Shown: piece by piece, positions 1 to 9,991 of the stretch
How positions within the stretch are numbered: the stretch's first letter is position 1
How the letters are laid out: the number at the start of each line of letters is the position of its first letter
Source of the DNA: Codonopsis lanceolata
Lineage: Eukaryota; Streptophyta; Magnoliopsida; Asterales; Campanulaceae
DNA length: 64,000 nucleotides
Reading direction: 5' to 3'
NCBI GenBank assembly: GCA_013146195.2
Contig: CM028383.1
Location: 13,457,311-13,521,310, forward strand
Position numbers and translations under genes: made by a program
Notes under the pieces: generated by a model
What the model saw: only the letters and a program-made list of their open reading frames with translations
Told to the model about the DNA's origin: nothing
The model's database searches: none

Positions 1-290
1 TAACCTATTGAACGTAAGCTAATGAGCCATGACAATGACAATAACAAAGTGGCTATGGAGGATTTCTCCTCAATTCGTAATTTTTCCATGGAAGATACTT
101 TGAGGATGCGTAAGAATAACAAAAGTAGAGATAAAGGGTCATGTTCACTGATGTGCTTTTCAACAGGCATTTAGGACAACAAAACACGTCAATACATAAA
201 AAATATTCATATTTAACTTTAGTTCGCATTTGTTTAATCTTCTTCAACTTCCAGCCCTGAACAACTACCTTGGTTAATGGGTTATTAGTA
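1..290. other. Flanking non-coding DNA
   Basis: I see no gene, exon or repeat boundary here. A minus-strand open stretch at 53-247 has no recognisable family motif. If TFCD continues past its ninth exon, this stretch would be intronic. Confidence 0.4.
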
Positions 291-527
291 CTCCCTCCGT
301 CCCAAAATTATTGTTTGATTTAGGAAAAACAATTGACTTGATTATTAATATTGGTATAGAGTGTAGTTTCCTTTAAACTAAATGTGCATGTGGTCCATAA
401 TTAAAGTAGGAATAAAAAATAAGGGTATAATGGTAAAAGTGTTGTCCTAAAAAGGAAAACTACAAACAAGACAATTTTGGGAAGGACAAAAAAGAAAAGA
501 AAGACAATAATTCTGGGACGGAGGGAG
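291..527. mobile_element. Stowaway-type MITE
   Basis: A 237-bp non-coding element bounded by terminal inverted repeats. The left end CTCCCTCCGTCCCAAAATTA is matched by its reverse complement at 504-527 with one mismatch over 24 bases. It is flanked by TA on both sides (289-290 and 528-529), the target duplication of Tc1/mariner-type Stowaway MITEs, whose termini classically read CTCCCTCCGT. There is no transposase inside, so it is non-autonomous. Confidence 0.9.
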
Positions 528-768
528 TAGTTCTTTACACTTTTTCTCACGTCACACATTTCAAAGAAAATTTCCCAGATGAGGTTTTGGCTCTTTGTTT
601 GCATGGTTTAATTGATATGAAACAAATTACTAGAGGCCTATATTTAAGCTAGCAGGTAAACATTTATTTTCACTCTTTAATGAAGAAGAACCTTAGTTAA
701 ACTGATAATAAAGAACTTAAGAGATCAGAGACTTTGTGTGGTTTAATTGGCAAAAACATGAAATGGAT

Positions 769-937
769 TGTTAGACATTAAGGGTAGTTTAGTAATTTAG
801 ATAGTAGGGTATTTGTTATATATATATATGTAAATATCGTTTTGTTTTTTAATAGAAGAAACGGCGCACAGATCAGAGCTGCGCAGCGACTCCTCCGACT
901 TCTCTCTTCTTCTCCTTCTTCTTTATTTCTGTTTACA
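769..937 (+). repeat. 5' LTR of copia element
   Basis: A 169-bp LTR, near-identical to 5447-5612. It contains a TATATATATATATG run that may serve as TATA box. The differences from the right LTR are a few substitutions and one 3-bp TTC repeat unit, which suggests a fairly recent insertion despite the broken coding region. Confidence 0.93.
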
Positions 938-949
938 TGGTATCAGAGC
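938..949 (+). promoter_or_regulatory. Primer binding site, initiator tRNA-Met
   Basis: TGGTATCAGAGC follows the 5' LTR directly. It is complementary to the 3' end of plant initiator tRNA-Met, the usual primer of Ty1/copia reverse transcription. Confidence 0.93.
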
Positions 950-1284
950 TTGGTTGGGATATTCCAAGACCAGGGGTTGACTCGGAATAGGAGGGCGACC
1001 ATATCTGTGGAGTCGGTCAGCCGAACAGTTGACTCACCATCGCGTGACGTCGGAAAAGGAACCCTAGCTTTCTGAATAGGAGTGTGCAGGTGTTGGATTT
1101 GTGTCTCATTAGGTTTCAAAGGGTTAGTTGAAGATTCCGGCTTGGAATTGTCGACCTTGTATAACGCCGGACTCTTTACGTAATAGCCGGAATCACTTGG
1201 AACTGTCGACCAGTTTATGCAGTGCCTGCTTTCCGTCGACCAGTTTCATCGATTCATCTGCCTTGTTTGAATTCTCTTTTTTTG

Positions 1285-2104
1285 ATGGCTGACGACCAGT
1301 CTACGGGACCGATAATGACAATTGTTTCTAACCAAAATAGATTGATTGACATTATCTTGGAGGCCGATGGGTCTAATTTTGCGGAATGGCGATATTTAGT
1401 TCAGGTGAACATGGGTGGTTTACGGAAAGAAGGACATCTTGTTGAAGATTGTCCTACTGATGCAAAGGTGGCTAAGGTGTGGTTGGATGATGATAAAGTG
1501 TTGTTTCCGAAAATTGTGAATTGTATCAAGTAGGAAAATTATATTTCATGCAACACCGCAAAACGCTTAAGGAACGTGGACACTCTTGCATAAATGGTTC
1601 TCTGGAGCAAGTAACTCGAATAGGTATAATCGTCACAGAAGTTCATCGCCCTAGTCGTAAAGGACGGAGTCTTATGGATTATTATTATGATTTCATGCGT
1701 ATGAGCGAGGATTTCACCGCCGCTATGCCTATTTCGATGATGTTGAGGAGATGAAAGCTCAACGTGAAAAGTCATGATGTTTAGGCGGCTATCGGATGGA
1801 GAAAGAGTATGATGTGGTTCGGTCTCAGTTATTGTCAAATAAAGATTTGGGTACCTTGTCTGATGCCTTTGATAGGCTTTTGACTGCAACGAGGAATGGT
1901 GAGTCATCACATGTGGAGGTATCTGAAAAATCAGCATTGGTTTCACAAGGGAATGGCTATCGTGGAGGTAGAGATGGAGGCCGTGGTGGTTTTCGAGGTG
2001 GAACTCGTGGTGGTAGAGGGTCCGGAGGTCGTGGAGGACCTAGAGTGTGTTACAATTGTGGAGACCAAGGTCATTTCAAAAACTGTCCCAAGCCTCTCAC
2101 TTAG
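1285..2104 (+). pseudogene. Copia gag, frameshifted
   Basis: The start at 1285 opens MADDQSTGP and reads to a stop near 1533. The product continues in other frames to a glycine/arginine-rich stretch and a CCHC zinc knuckle, CYNCGDQGHFKNCP, at about 2047-2088. Gag forms the virus-like particle and the knuckle binds element RNA. The N-terminal half resembles plant copia gag (LEADGSNFAEWRY). At least two frameshifts between 1500 and 1800 and the stop TAG at 2102 mean no full protein can be made. Confidence 0.85.
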
Positions 2105-3440
2105 CAAATGATGGAGTATCAAAAACAAGCCCCAGATTCGCTCATACGCGCAGAAATCCGAGCAAATTTGTCAACCGTAGACTCATAATGTTGTTATGAA
2201 TGACGAGGAGTTTGCTGTGTTTTCACAAGACTGATGTCTCAGCTAGTCTCAAAGCAGCCTTCCTCCTCTTCCAAAGCAACTTTAGCCAAGTCGGGTAAGC
2301 CCATAACATGTCTTTTGTCTTCGAGCCGGGTAATTGACTCGGGGGCTACTTGACCATATAACCGAGATTCAAGTATGTTATCTACTTATGAGTCGTCGAA
2401 TAAGTTTACGACTGTTACTCTTGCTGATGGATCTTCTTCCAAAGTCTTGGGTAGTGGTAGCACTACTGTTGCTTCTTTATCATTGACATCTGTGTTATAC
2501 TTGCCCAAGTTTCCTTATAATCTGATATCCGCTAGTAAACTCACAAAGTCCTTAAATTGTTGTGTTTCTTTCTTTCTGGTTATTGTCTTTTCAGATCGAA
2601 GACTTGGGAGATTATTGGTAAAGGAAGTGAAACCGGCCGGGATTGTACACCCGATGAAGTTGTTCCGCTCACTCTTCTACTTGTTGCATCGGTTGCGTGT
2701 CAAAGTACTTTGTCTCCTCTCCAAATACACTCGTCGTTATGGTCATCCGTCGTTGCATCGTCCTAAAAAATTATGCCACCGGAGTAGAGTCTATTTCTAG
2801 TTTACCTTGTGAGTCTTGTGAGTTTACTAAACACCATCGTGTGTCGTATCCTCCTAGAGTTAATAAACGGGCTGCGTCCCTATTTGAGTTAGTTCATACC
2901 GATGTTTGGGGTCCTTGTAATGTGCCTTTCAAATCGTGGTACCGATATTTTGTTACTTTTGTCGATGATTATTCCGTAGTACTTGGCTTTATTTAATGAA
3001 ATCTAGAGATGAGTTGTTTCGCTTATTTTGTTCTTTTTGTGCTGAAATTAAAACTCATTTCAATTGTTTGGTTCAAAATCTTCGTAGTGATAATGCTAAG
3101 GAATACTTTTTACGGTATTTTCTCTTCTTATATGTCTCGAATGGAATCATTCATCAATCTTCATGTATTGTCACCCCACAACAATGGTGTTCGAACGCAA
3201 GAATCGCCATTTGTTGGAAGTTGCTAGGGCATTGATGTTTGAGATGAATGTTCCCAAGTCTTTGGGTCGATGTTCTCACATGCCCTTTCTCATTAATCGT
3301 CTTCCATCGCTTCTTAAAGGAGACATACCATATTCTCGTTCTTCGTCCATCGCAGCGTTGTTTCAAAGGTCTCCTAAAGTGTTTGGTTGCACTTGTTTTG
3401 TCCAAGATGTTCGCCACAGGTTGGTAAGTTAGACCAAAGA
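2105..3440 (+). pseudogene. Copia protease and integrase remnants
   Basis: The aspartic protease signature VIDSGAT is encoded at 2330-2350. Next come the pre-integrase H...H and C...C region (RRYGHPSLHR near 2730; SLPCESC near 2795) and integrase core pieces HTDVWGP, FVTFVDDYS and RSDNAKEYF between 2890 and 3110. These are the protease and DDE integrase of the copia polyprotein. Pieces lie in different frames with several stops, so it is defunct. Confidence 0.88.
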
Positions 3441-5445
3441 GCTCTTAAGTGTGTCTTTCTTGGATACTCTAGAACTTCAAGGATATCGTTGTTATTCTCG
3501 GATTTGGGTCGGTACTTAGTGTCTGCGATGTCACTTTCTTTGAGTCTAGCCCGTATTTTGGTCGGTCATCCGCGGCGTCGAGTTTGTCTCTCAGATGATT
3601 TTCTCACTTATACTTTGGTTCGTCCCCATAATCTTGAGGTTGGTGTTGGTGTTGGTGTTGAAGGCTGGTTCTCGTCCTCCTATAACTCAAGTGTATACTC
3701 GGCGCACTCTGTTTCAACCCAAGAACCGATCGTTGCGAATGCTCCAACAGATTCACTTAGATACCGGTTCCCTCGTCATCGATCCGTCTCTTGATCTCCC
3801 TATAGCACTCATGAGCAAAGGTACGTACTTGTGTTCATCCTATCACCTCTTGTGTCATCGTATGCTCACTGTCGCCGATTCCTCTCGTTCATTTGTTGTT
3901 TCCCTTGATTACATTGTCACCCCTAAAAATGTGTCAAGCTTTATCTCATAGTGGTTGGAAGTCCGCTATGGAAGAGGAAATGCGAGGCTCTTGAGGCTAA
4001 TGAGACACAGGACTTGGTATCACTTCACGATGGTATAAGAAGGCTATTGGATGTAAATGGGTGTGTAGTTAAAATGGTTAAAATGAATCTGATGAATGCT
4101 TGCTCGGTTAAAAGCTCGATTGGTTGCAAAGGGTATGCAGGTGTATGGTGTTGATTATCTTGATACTTTTTCTCACGTTGCTAAGCTCACTTATGTTCTT
4201 CGATATCGTTAGCGCTTCTAATAAGCGGGCCTTGTATCGGTTGGATGTCAAGAATGCATTCCTTCATGGTGATTTGCGAAAGAGGTTTACATGGAGCAAC
4301 CTCCGGGGTTTGTTGCTCGAGGGAGTATGTGAATAAAGTATGTCGGTTACGAAAGTCGTTGTATGGGTTGAAGCTTGATCTCCGCGCCTCTCCCGGCTTG
4401 GTTTGGCGGTCGGTCTTTGTCGTGCTAGAGTTTGGATTCTGAGGAGTGCGTGTGATAACATTGTGTTCTTTCGGCGACTAGCTAGTAGTGTTTTGGTTGT
4501 TTATGTAGATGATATTGTGATTACGGTAGTGATACACATGGTATTGAAGCACTCAAATCGTGTCTTCAAACAAAATTTCAAACAAAGGACTTGGGTACTC
4601 TAAAGTACTTTCTTGGGATCGAAGTGATACGGTCCAAGAAAGGAATCTTCTTGTGTCAAAGAAAATATGTCCTTGATTTACTTGAGGAAGTTGGAATGCT
4701 TGGAGTGAAACCGTGTGACACTCGATGGATCTAATGTAAAACTTGTAGCGGAGAAGGGGAGATGTTCGAGGATCGAGCGATACCGGGACATTGGTTGGTA
4801 AGTTGAATTATCTTGTAGTAACTCGTCCGGATATTGCTTTTCGGTGAGTGTAGTGAGTCGGTTCATGGCAGCCCTACTATTACACCTTTGGAATGCATTG
4901 ATTCGAATTGTGAAATATTTGAAAGGAGCACCGGGTGTAGAGGTATATTGTATGCGAATCATGGGCATATGCGGGTAGAGGCATTCTCGATCTGATTGGG
5001 CGAGATCACGGATGATAGTAAGTCAACTACCGGATATTGTGTGTTTGTGGGCGGAAATCTTGTATCATGGAAAAGTAAGAAACAAAGTGTGGTGGCGAGA
5101 TCAAGTGCGAGTCGAGTATCGTGCTCTCGAACAACTTGAACTTATGTGGATACAACAATTGATTGAAGAGATTGGGTTTAAGGTTTCTGCTATGAGATGA
5201 TTGGTGTGATAATCGAGGCAGCCATGCATATTTCTACAAATCCAGTTTTCCACGAAAGGACTAAGCATATAGAGGTCGATTGTCATTTCATTCGAGAAAA
5301 GATCCAACGAATCTTGTCTCCACCTCATACGTGCGTCGTGAGAACAACCGGCCGATATCTTGACTAAAGGCTTGACAAAGTTAAGGGTGGATTATATTTG
5401 TAACAAGCTGGGCATGATAAATATATATGCTCCGGCTTGAAGGGA
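3441..5445 (+). pseudogene. Copia reverse transcriptase and RNase H remnants
   Basis: Copia RT motifs appear in order: RLDVKNAFLHGD near 4235-4270, LRKSLYGLK near 4345-4375 and the catalytic box VYVDDIVIT near 4498-4525. RNase H remnants end in a form of SAEAEYRAL near 5102-5130 and the tail motif DPLTKGLT-like near 5350-5375. Many frameshifts separate them. The purine tract and 3' LTR follow directly. Confidence 0.88.
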
Positions 5446-5446
5446 G

Positions 5447-5612
5447 TGTTAGACATTAAGGGTAGTTTAGTAATTTAGATAGTAGGGTATTTGTTATATA
5501 TATATATGTAAATATCGTTTTGTTTTTTAATAGAAGAAATGGCGCACAGATCAGAGCTACGCAGCGACTCCTCCGACTTCTCTCTTCTTCTCCTTCTTTA
5601 TTTCTGTTTACA
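5447..5612 (+). repeat. 3' LTR of copia element
   Basis: Near-identical to 769-937 and preceded by a polypurine tract (5440-5446 GAGGGAG-type). It is followed by the second TGGAT duplication at 5613-5617. Confidence 0.93.
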
Positions 5613-5617
5613 TGGAT

Positions 5618-6112
5618 GAATTTCAATTTTAATGAATACACACAACTAGTGCACTGAATGATTAAGCTCGTTGTCCTGGAAAGAGTTATAAGAACCGAGC
5701 AATGAACTATCATATCCGAAGGATCAGACCAATTTAAGGCAGGTTTTTTTTATAAGTAATATTTTATAAACCAAAAGGCATCAAAACAGGTGACACGTCC
5801 TTGTACACTAGGAGTATAAGGCAGGTTAATATATTGAACACATTTCTCCTTAACTACTAGGGATTGGCTCCATGGATCCCTCTCTGCCATAGTGCCATAA
5901 TGCTTGGTCCAATGTAAGATCATCAGCCCAACCCATTCACATCTTTCTTAACATAACTGTTGTGTTAGTCGGTGCACCAAATGCTACAAGTTTCCTGTGG
6001 TCGCATCATCTCGAGCAATGTTCTCTGATTTCATCTCGTATTTTGGCTACTTTTTCCGTCTCACAAACATGTTCTCTATTAATCTATACTATTTTACCAC
6101 ACTTAACGCAAC
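5618..6112. other. Non-coding DNA with a LINE 3'-tail remnant
   Basis: At about 5744-5825 a T-run is followed by TATAAGTAATATTTTATAAA and ...GCATCAAAACAGGTGACA. The same order recurs at 16261-16330 and looks like the reverse complement of an L1-like 3' end with its A-tail. No gene is seen in the rest. Confidence 0.5.
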
Positions 6113-6123
6113 ATTATATATGT

Positions 6124-6172
<49 letters not shown>

Positions 6173-6245
6173 CATATATATATGTATATGTATACATATA
6201 TATACATATATGTATACATATATATATATATATATGTATGTATAC

Positions 6246-6282
<37 letters not shown>

Positions 6283-6553
6283 CATATGTATATGTATGTA
6301 TACATATATATATATATGTATACATATACATATATATATATATATGTATATATATACATATATATATGTATATGTATACATATATATACATATATGTATA
6401 CATATATATACATATACATACATATATATATATATATATGTATACATATATGTATATATATGTATACATATACATATATATATGTATATATATATGTATA
6501 CATATATATATATATATGTATATGTGTATACATATATATATATATATGTATAC

Positions 6554-6585
<32 letters not shown>

Positions 6586-6613
6586 GTATATATATATATG
6601 TATATATATATAT
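6113..6613. repeat. TA/TACATA/TATG microsatellite, about 500 bp
   Basis: An almost uninterrupted alternation of TA with periodic TATG/CATA variants. It reads open on both strands in several frames, producing Tyr/Ile/Met/His strings that are an artefact of the repeat and not proteins. Alternating purine-pyrimidine tracts of this length can extrude cruciforms. Confidence 0.95.
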
Positions 6614-6662
6614 TATCAAAAGACTAGAAAATTACAAATAACATGCGACACAAAAATATATA

Positions 6663-6919
6663 CTCCCTCCGTTTCTAAATAATTGTCCCCATTTCCTTTT
6701 TTATCCATTTCAAAATAATTGTCCTCTTTCAAAACCTTCCTTTTAGGAAAACACTTTTACCACTTTACCCTTACTTTTTCTACCTACTTTAATTATGGCC
6801 ACATGCTCAAGGGCATTAAAGAAAACCACACATAATACCAATATTTTTAATACACTCAATTATTTTTTCTTAAAGGGTGTTCCGGGTTAAAAAGGACAAT
6901 TATTTGAAAACGGAGGGAG
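6663..6919. mobile_element. Stowaway-type MITE
   Basis: A 257-bp element with termini CTCCCTCCGTTTCTAAATAA and the inverted match at about 6894-6919 (two mismatches). Flanking TA dinucleotides are at 6661-6662 and 6920-6921. It is related to the element at 291-527 by its termini. Confidence 0.88.
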
Positions 6920-6994
6920 TAGTTGTGGCAACGGCAAGTAATCAATAATGTGAAACAGATGTATAAAATATTTTAAAGTAATCTTTAGGGATCA

Positions 6995-7245
6995 GGCTTT
7001 ATTGATGCAGCTGTTGTGGGATAGGGTTGTTTTCCTGGCATCCCTCTGGCCATCAGCTAGGGTATCTTTCACTGGGGTCCCCAACTCGGAGATTAAGCAC
7101 CATTGGAGTGCTGTACTTTTTTGGTCTTTTCTCTTCTTGTATCTTTTGTTTCTTTTCTGATGGACTCCTTGTCCATAGGCTTGTATTGTTTCCTTGATCT
7201 ACAAAACTTCTTTTATCCAGAAAATAAAAAGAAAAAAGTAGATTT
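6995..7245 (+). mobile_element. L1-like LINE 3' end fragment
   Basis: The short reading stretch LLWDRVVFLASLWPS followed by a 3' UTR-like region with TTGTATTGTTTCCTT and an A-rich end (AAAATAAAAAGAAAAAAG) resembles the end of plant L1-type ORF2. It is 5' truncated, a usual outcome of LINE insertion. Confidence 0.55.
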
Positions 7246-7274
7246 TAAAGCAATAAAGAAAAAACGTAGATTTT

Positions 7275-9399
7275 AAACTTCTTTTCTGAAGAAGGTAATT
7301 GGCAAAGTTGTTTCTAAATCCCAAAATGCCTTTGTGGGTAATCGACAAATTCTAGATGCAGCGCTCATAGCTAATGAGGTGGTGGATGCCAGGGTTCGAT
7401 ATGGGGGTTCGGGAGTTTTGTGCAAGCTGGATATTGAGAAAGCCTATGACAACGAAAATTGGGATTTTGTGATGTATTTGCTTTCTCGAATGGGTTTCGG
7501 GGACAAATGGAGGAAGTGGATTTATTTTTGTATATCGAGTGAGGTTCTCAGTCCTAGTAAATGGCGAACCGACGGGGTTTTTTCCGAGCTCGAGAGGTCT
7601 TAAACAGGGGGATCCTCTATCTCTGTTCCTGCTCATCATGGTGATGGAGGTGTTGAGTTCCTTGATTGATAAGGCGGTGGTTGGGGGATAGGGGAGTAGA
7701 GTCAAAGCTCTCAGTTAGTCATCTTTTATTCGCAGACGATTCCCTTGTTTTTGCAAGGCGGATAAATCACAGTTGGGTTATCTCGGATTGTTCTCCTTTT
7801 GTTTCAAGCTGCATTGGGGCTGAAGATTATTAATATTGAAAAGAGCGAAATAATTCCAGTAGGGGTTGTGGAGAACTTAAGAGTTTTGACAGATTTCTTC
7901 GAGTGTAAAGCAGGGAGTCTTCCTACAAAATATTTGGGTCTCCCCCTAGGGTCCCCCTTCAAGAATGTGGAAGCGTGGAATTCGGTTATTGAAAGATTTC
8001 AGAGGAGTCTAGCGGGCTGGAAAAGACAATATTTGTCTAAGGGTGGTCGACTGACTCTGATCAAGAGCGTTATGTCCAACTTGCCCACTTATATGCTTTC
8101 GCTCTTTGTGATTCCCGCGCCGGTGGCGAAAAGGCTTGAGAAATTGGAGAGGGACTTCCTGTGGAAAGGAGGAACGGATGAGAGAAAGTACCATTTGGTA
8201 AATTGGGGGACAGTTTGCAGCAGTGTGAGGAATGGAGGGTTGGGGGTTAAAAATATTAGGACTTTTAATATTGCTCTTTTGGGTAAGTGGATGTGAAGGT
8301 ATTTGGTGGATAGAGGATCTTTGCGGAAGAAAGTGGTGGATAGTAAATACGGGTTAGGGGGTCATAACTGGTTTCCAAAGGAAACTTGTCTAATCCTCTT
8401 GGGTCGAGTGTGTGTGGAAGGGTATCTTGCATAGTAGAGTCTTCTTTGAGAATTTGGCGTCTTTTAATATTGGTGGGGGAGAGAGGGTGCGGTTTTGGAA
8501 GGATAAATGGTGTGGAGAACTTACCCTGCAACAAGAATTTCCTAATTTGTTCAATATTGCTATTAATCAAGATGAGATGGTGAATTCAGTCGTGGTGGTT
8601 ATGGAAGGGAGAGATGTTTGGAGCCCTATGTATCGTAGAAATTTACATGACTGGGAGATTGGTGACATCTCTAGGCTTTTCGAGAAGCTTTATAAGGTTA
8701 AGAGGAGGGGTTTGGGTGAGGATAAAGTAGAGTGGGAGGGATCTAGATCGAAAACCTTCTCGGTGAAGTCTCTAGACTCTTGCTTAAGGAAGGAGGACAA
8801 AGGTTTATTTCCTTGGAAAGCAATTTGGAGGACAAAAGCTCCTCATAGGGTGGCTTTTTTTGCTTGGGAAGCGGCTCGGGGAGCAATATCAACGAGGGTT
8901 AATTTGAAAGCTAGAGGTTGGATTTATGTCAACCGGTGCTTCATGTGCAAAGAGGAGGAGGAAATTGTCGATCACTTGCTTCTTCACTGTTCAGTTGTAA
9001 GGGAGCTGTGGAGTTCCTTCTTCTTCCGTGTAGGCGTGTAGGCCTGTAGTGGGTTATGCCTAGATCGTTTGATCAGCTCCTTAGTGGGTGGGAATCTTTC
9101 AATAGAAAAAGGAAAGAGAACAAATGGGGAACTATTCCTTTGGCTATTTGGTGGAATGTTTGGAGAGAGGAATATAAGAATTTTTTATAACGAAGAGACT
9201 GATGTAGTCCGGATCAAGAGGGAGATGAATCAGTCCTTACAGTTCTGGAACGAAGACATTGACCCGGTTGAAGGGGATCTTTTGGTTAATATTACGGATA
9301 GTGTATAGTTTTTCGGTTTTGTATACTCCTTGTGTACATGGTTGCGCCTCCTTTTTAGGCGTTTCTTTCTAATACAATTATTAGTTATCAAAAAAAAAA
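7275..9399 (+). pseudogene. L1-like LINE, 5'-truncated ORF2 (reverse transcriptase)
   Basis: The fragment starts inside the reverse transcriptase: SQNAFVGNRQILDA and LDIEKAYD (7320-7450), then GDPLSLFLLIM near 7610, the FADDSLVF catalytic box near 7730-7755, then LGLPLGSPFKN and GWKRQYLSKGGRLTLIKS. It ends with the zinc-binding RVT domain (CFMC...HLLLHC, 8938-8990). These are the hallmarks of plant non-LTR L1 elements. The endonuclease and ORF1 are missing, and frameshifts or stops occur near 7600, 7700-7800, 8290 and 9040. An A-tail at 9391-9399 closes the element. A weak flanking match (GCAATAAAG / GTAATAAAG) might be its target duplication. Confidence 0.9.
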
Positions 9400-9775
9400 G
9401 TAATAAAGGCTGCTGAACGTGATTGAATTCTCTCAATATGATCTGACAAGCAAGAATCGTGGAAAGATATTAGATTGCATTCTGCCATTTTACATGTTTA
9501 TATTGGAAAATGAATACAATAAACATAATTGGTTAGATAACTGCTTCTACTCATAGAAAAGAAACAGTTTTCAAGATCACCCAGCTTAGAAAGGGTTCTA
9601 AGTAAGAAATTTTATGGATCTGTTAGGATATGTCATTTGTCACTTTCGCTCTTTTTTTCCTTTATGGTAAATCATTTGTCAATTTGTAACATGTCATTTC
9701 ACTTATGATAGAAGCCATTTATTTTAATGCACAATATTTTCCTGAAAAAATTGGCGTTTGGATATGAAAACATAC
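9400..9775. other. Non-coding DNA, inferred TFCD intron 9
   Basis: AT-rich sequence between the LINE tail and exon 9 of TFCD. I looked for the next cofactor D segment (DKSLRELAAEAL in the family) on the minus strand here and to the left and did not find it. Confidence 0.5.
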
Positions 9776-9991
9776 CCAATGACAGATCTTGTTGTATAAC
9801 AGTTCTTCCATGAATGGATAAAGGTAGCCATCATATTGAGCAATGTTGACAGCAACTTGAAGGTAAGAATTTGCACGTGAGGACAGTGCAAAATAATCAG
9901 CTGTATTCACAATGTCGATGCCATGAGGGTAGTTCCCTTGTCTCCCAACATTCTCCTGAAAAGCAGCTGCTGCTGCCCTTCTACAATTTAC
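9776..9991 (-). CDS. TFCD: TFCD exon 9, last visible exon
   Basis: 216 nt, 72 codons: VNCRRAAAAAFQENVGRQGN through ELLYNKICHW, with a good donor GTATG. The clean donor implies at least one further exon, not found in the remaining 9.7 kb. Either the last visible intron is very long and filled with transposons, or the gene is broken here. Confidence 0.9.

Larger units (their letters stand above)
769..5612 (+). mobile_element. Ty1/copia LTR retrotransposon, complete ends, decayed coding
   Basis: A 4.84-kb element with short LTRs of about 169 and 166 bp (769-937 and 5447-5612), both starting TGTTAGACAT and ending TTTACA, so TG...CA. The flanking five bases are TGGAT on both sides (764-768 and 5613-5617), a perfect target-site duplication. 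A primer site TGGTATCAGAGC follows the left LTR, and a purine-rich tract ending GAAGGGAG precedes the right LTR. The internal order is gag, protease, integrase, reverse transcriptase, RNase H, which is the copia order, but the frame is broken many times. Very short LTRs fit the Ale/Retrofit lineage (inference). It lies left of TFCD exon 9 and would be intronic if that gene continues. Confidence 0.95.

Noticed and set aside
1539..1946. Minus-strand open frame over copia gag
   Set aside because: Opposite-strand shadow of gag; there is no domain and no promoter evidence.
5962..6682. Long open frames on both strands rich in Tyr, Ile, Met and His
   Set aside because: They are translations of the TA/TATG microsatellite and occur in several frames at once. 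They are not proteins.
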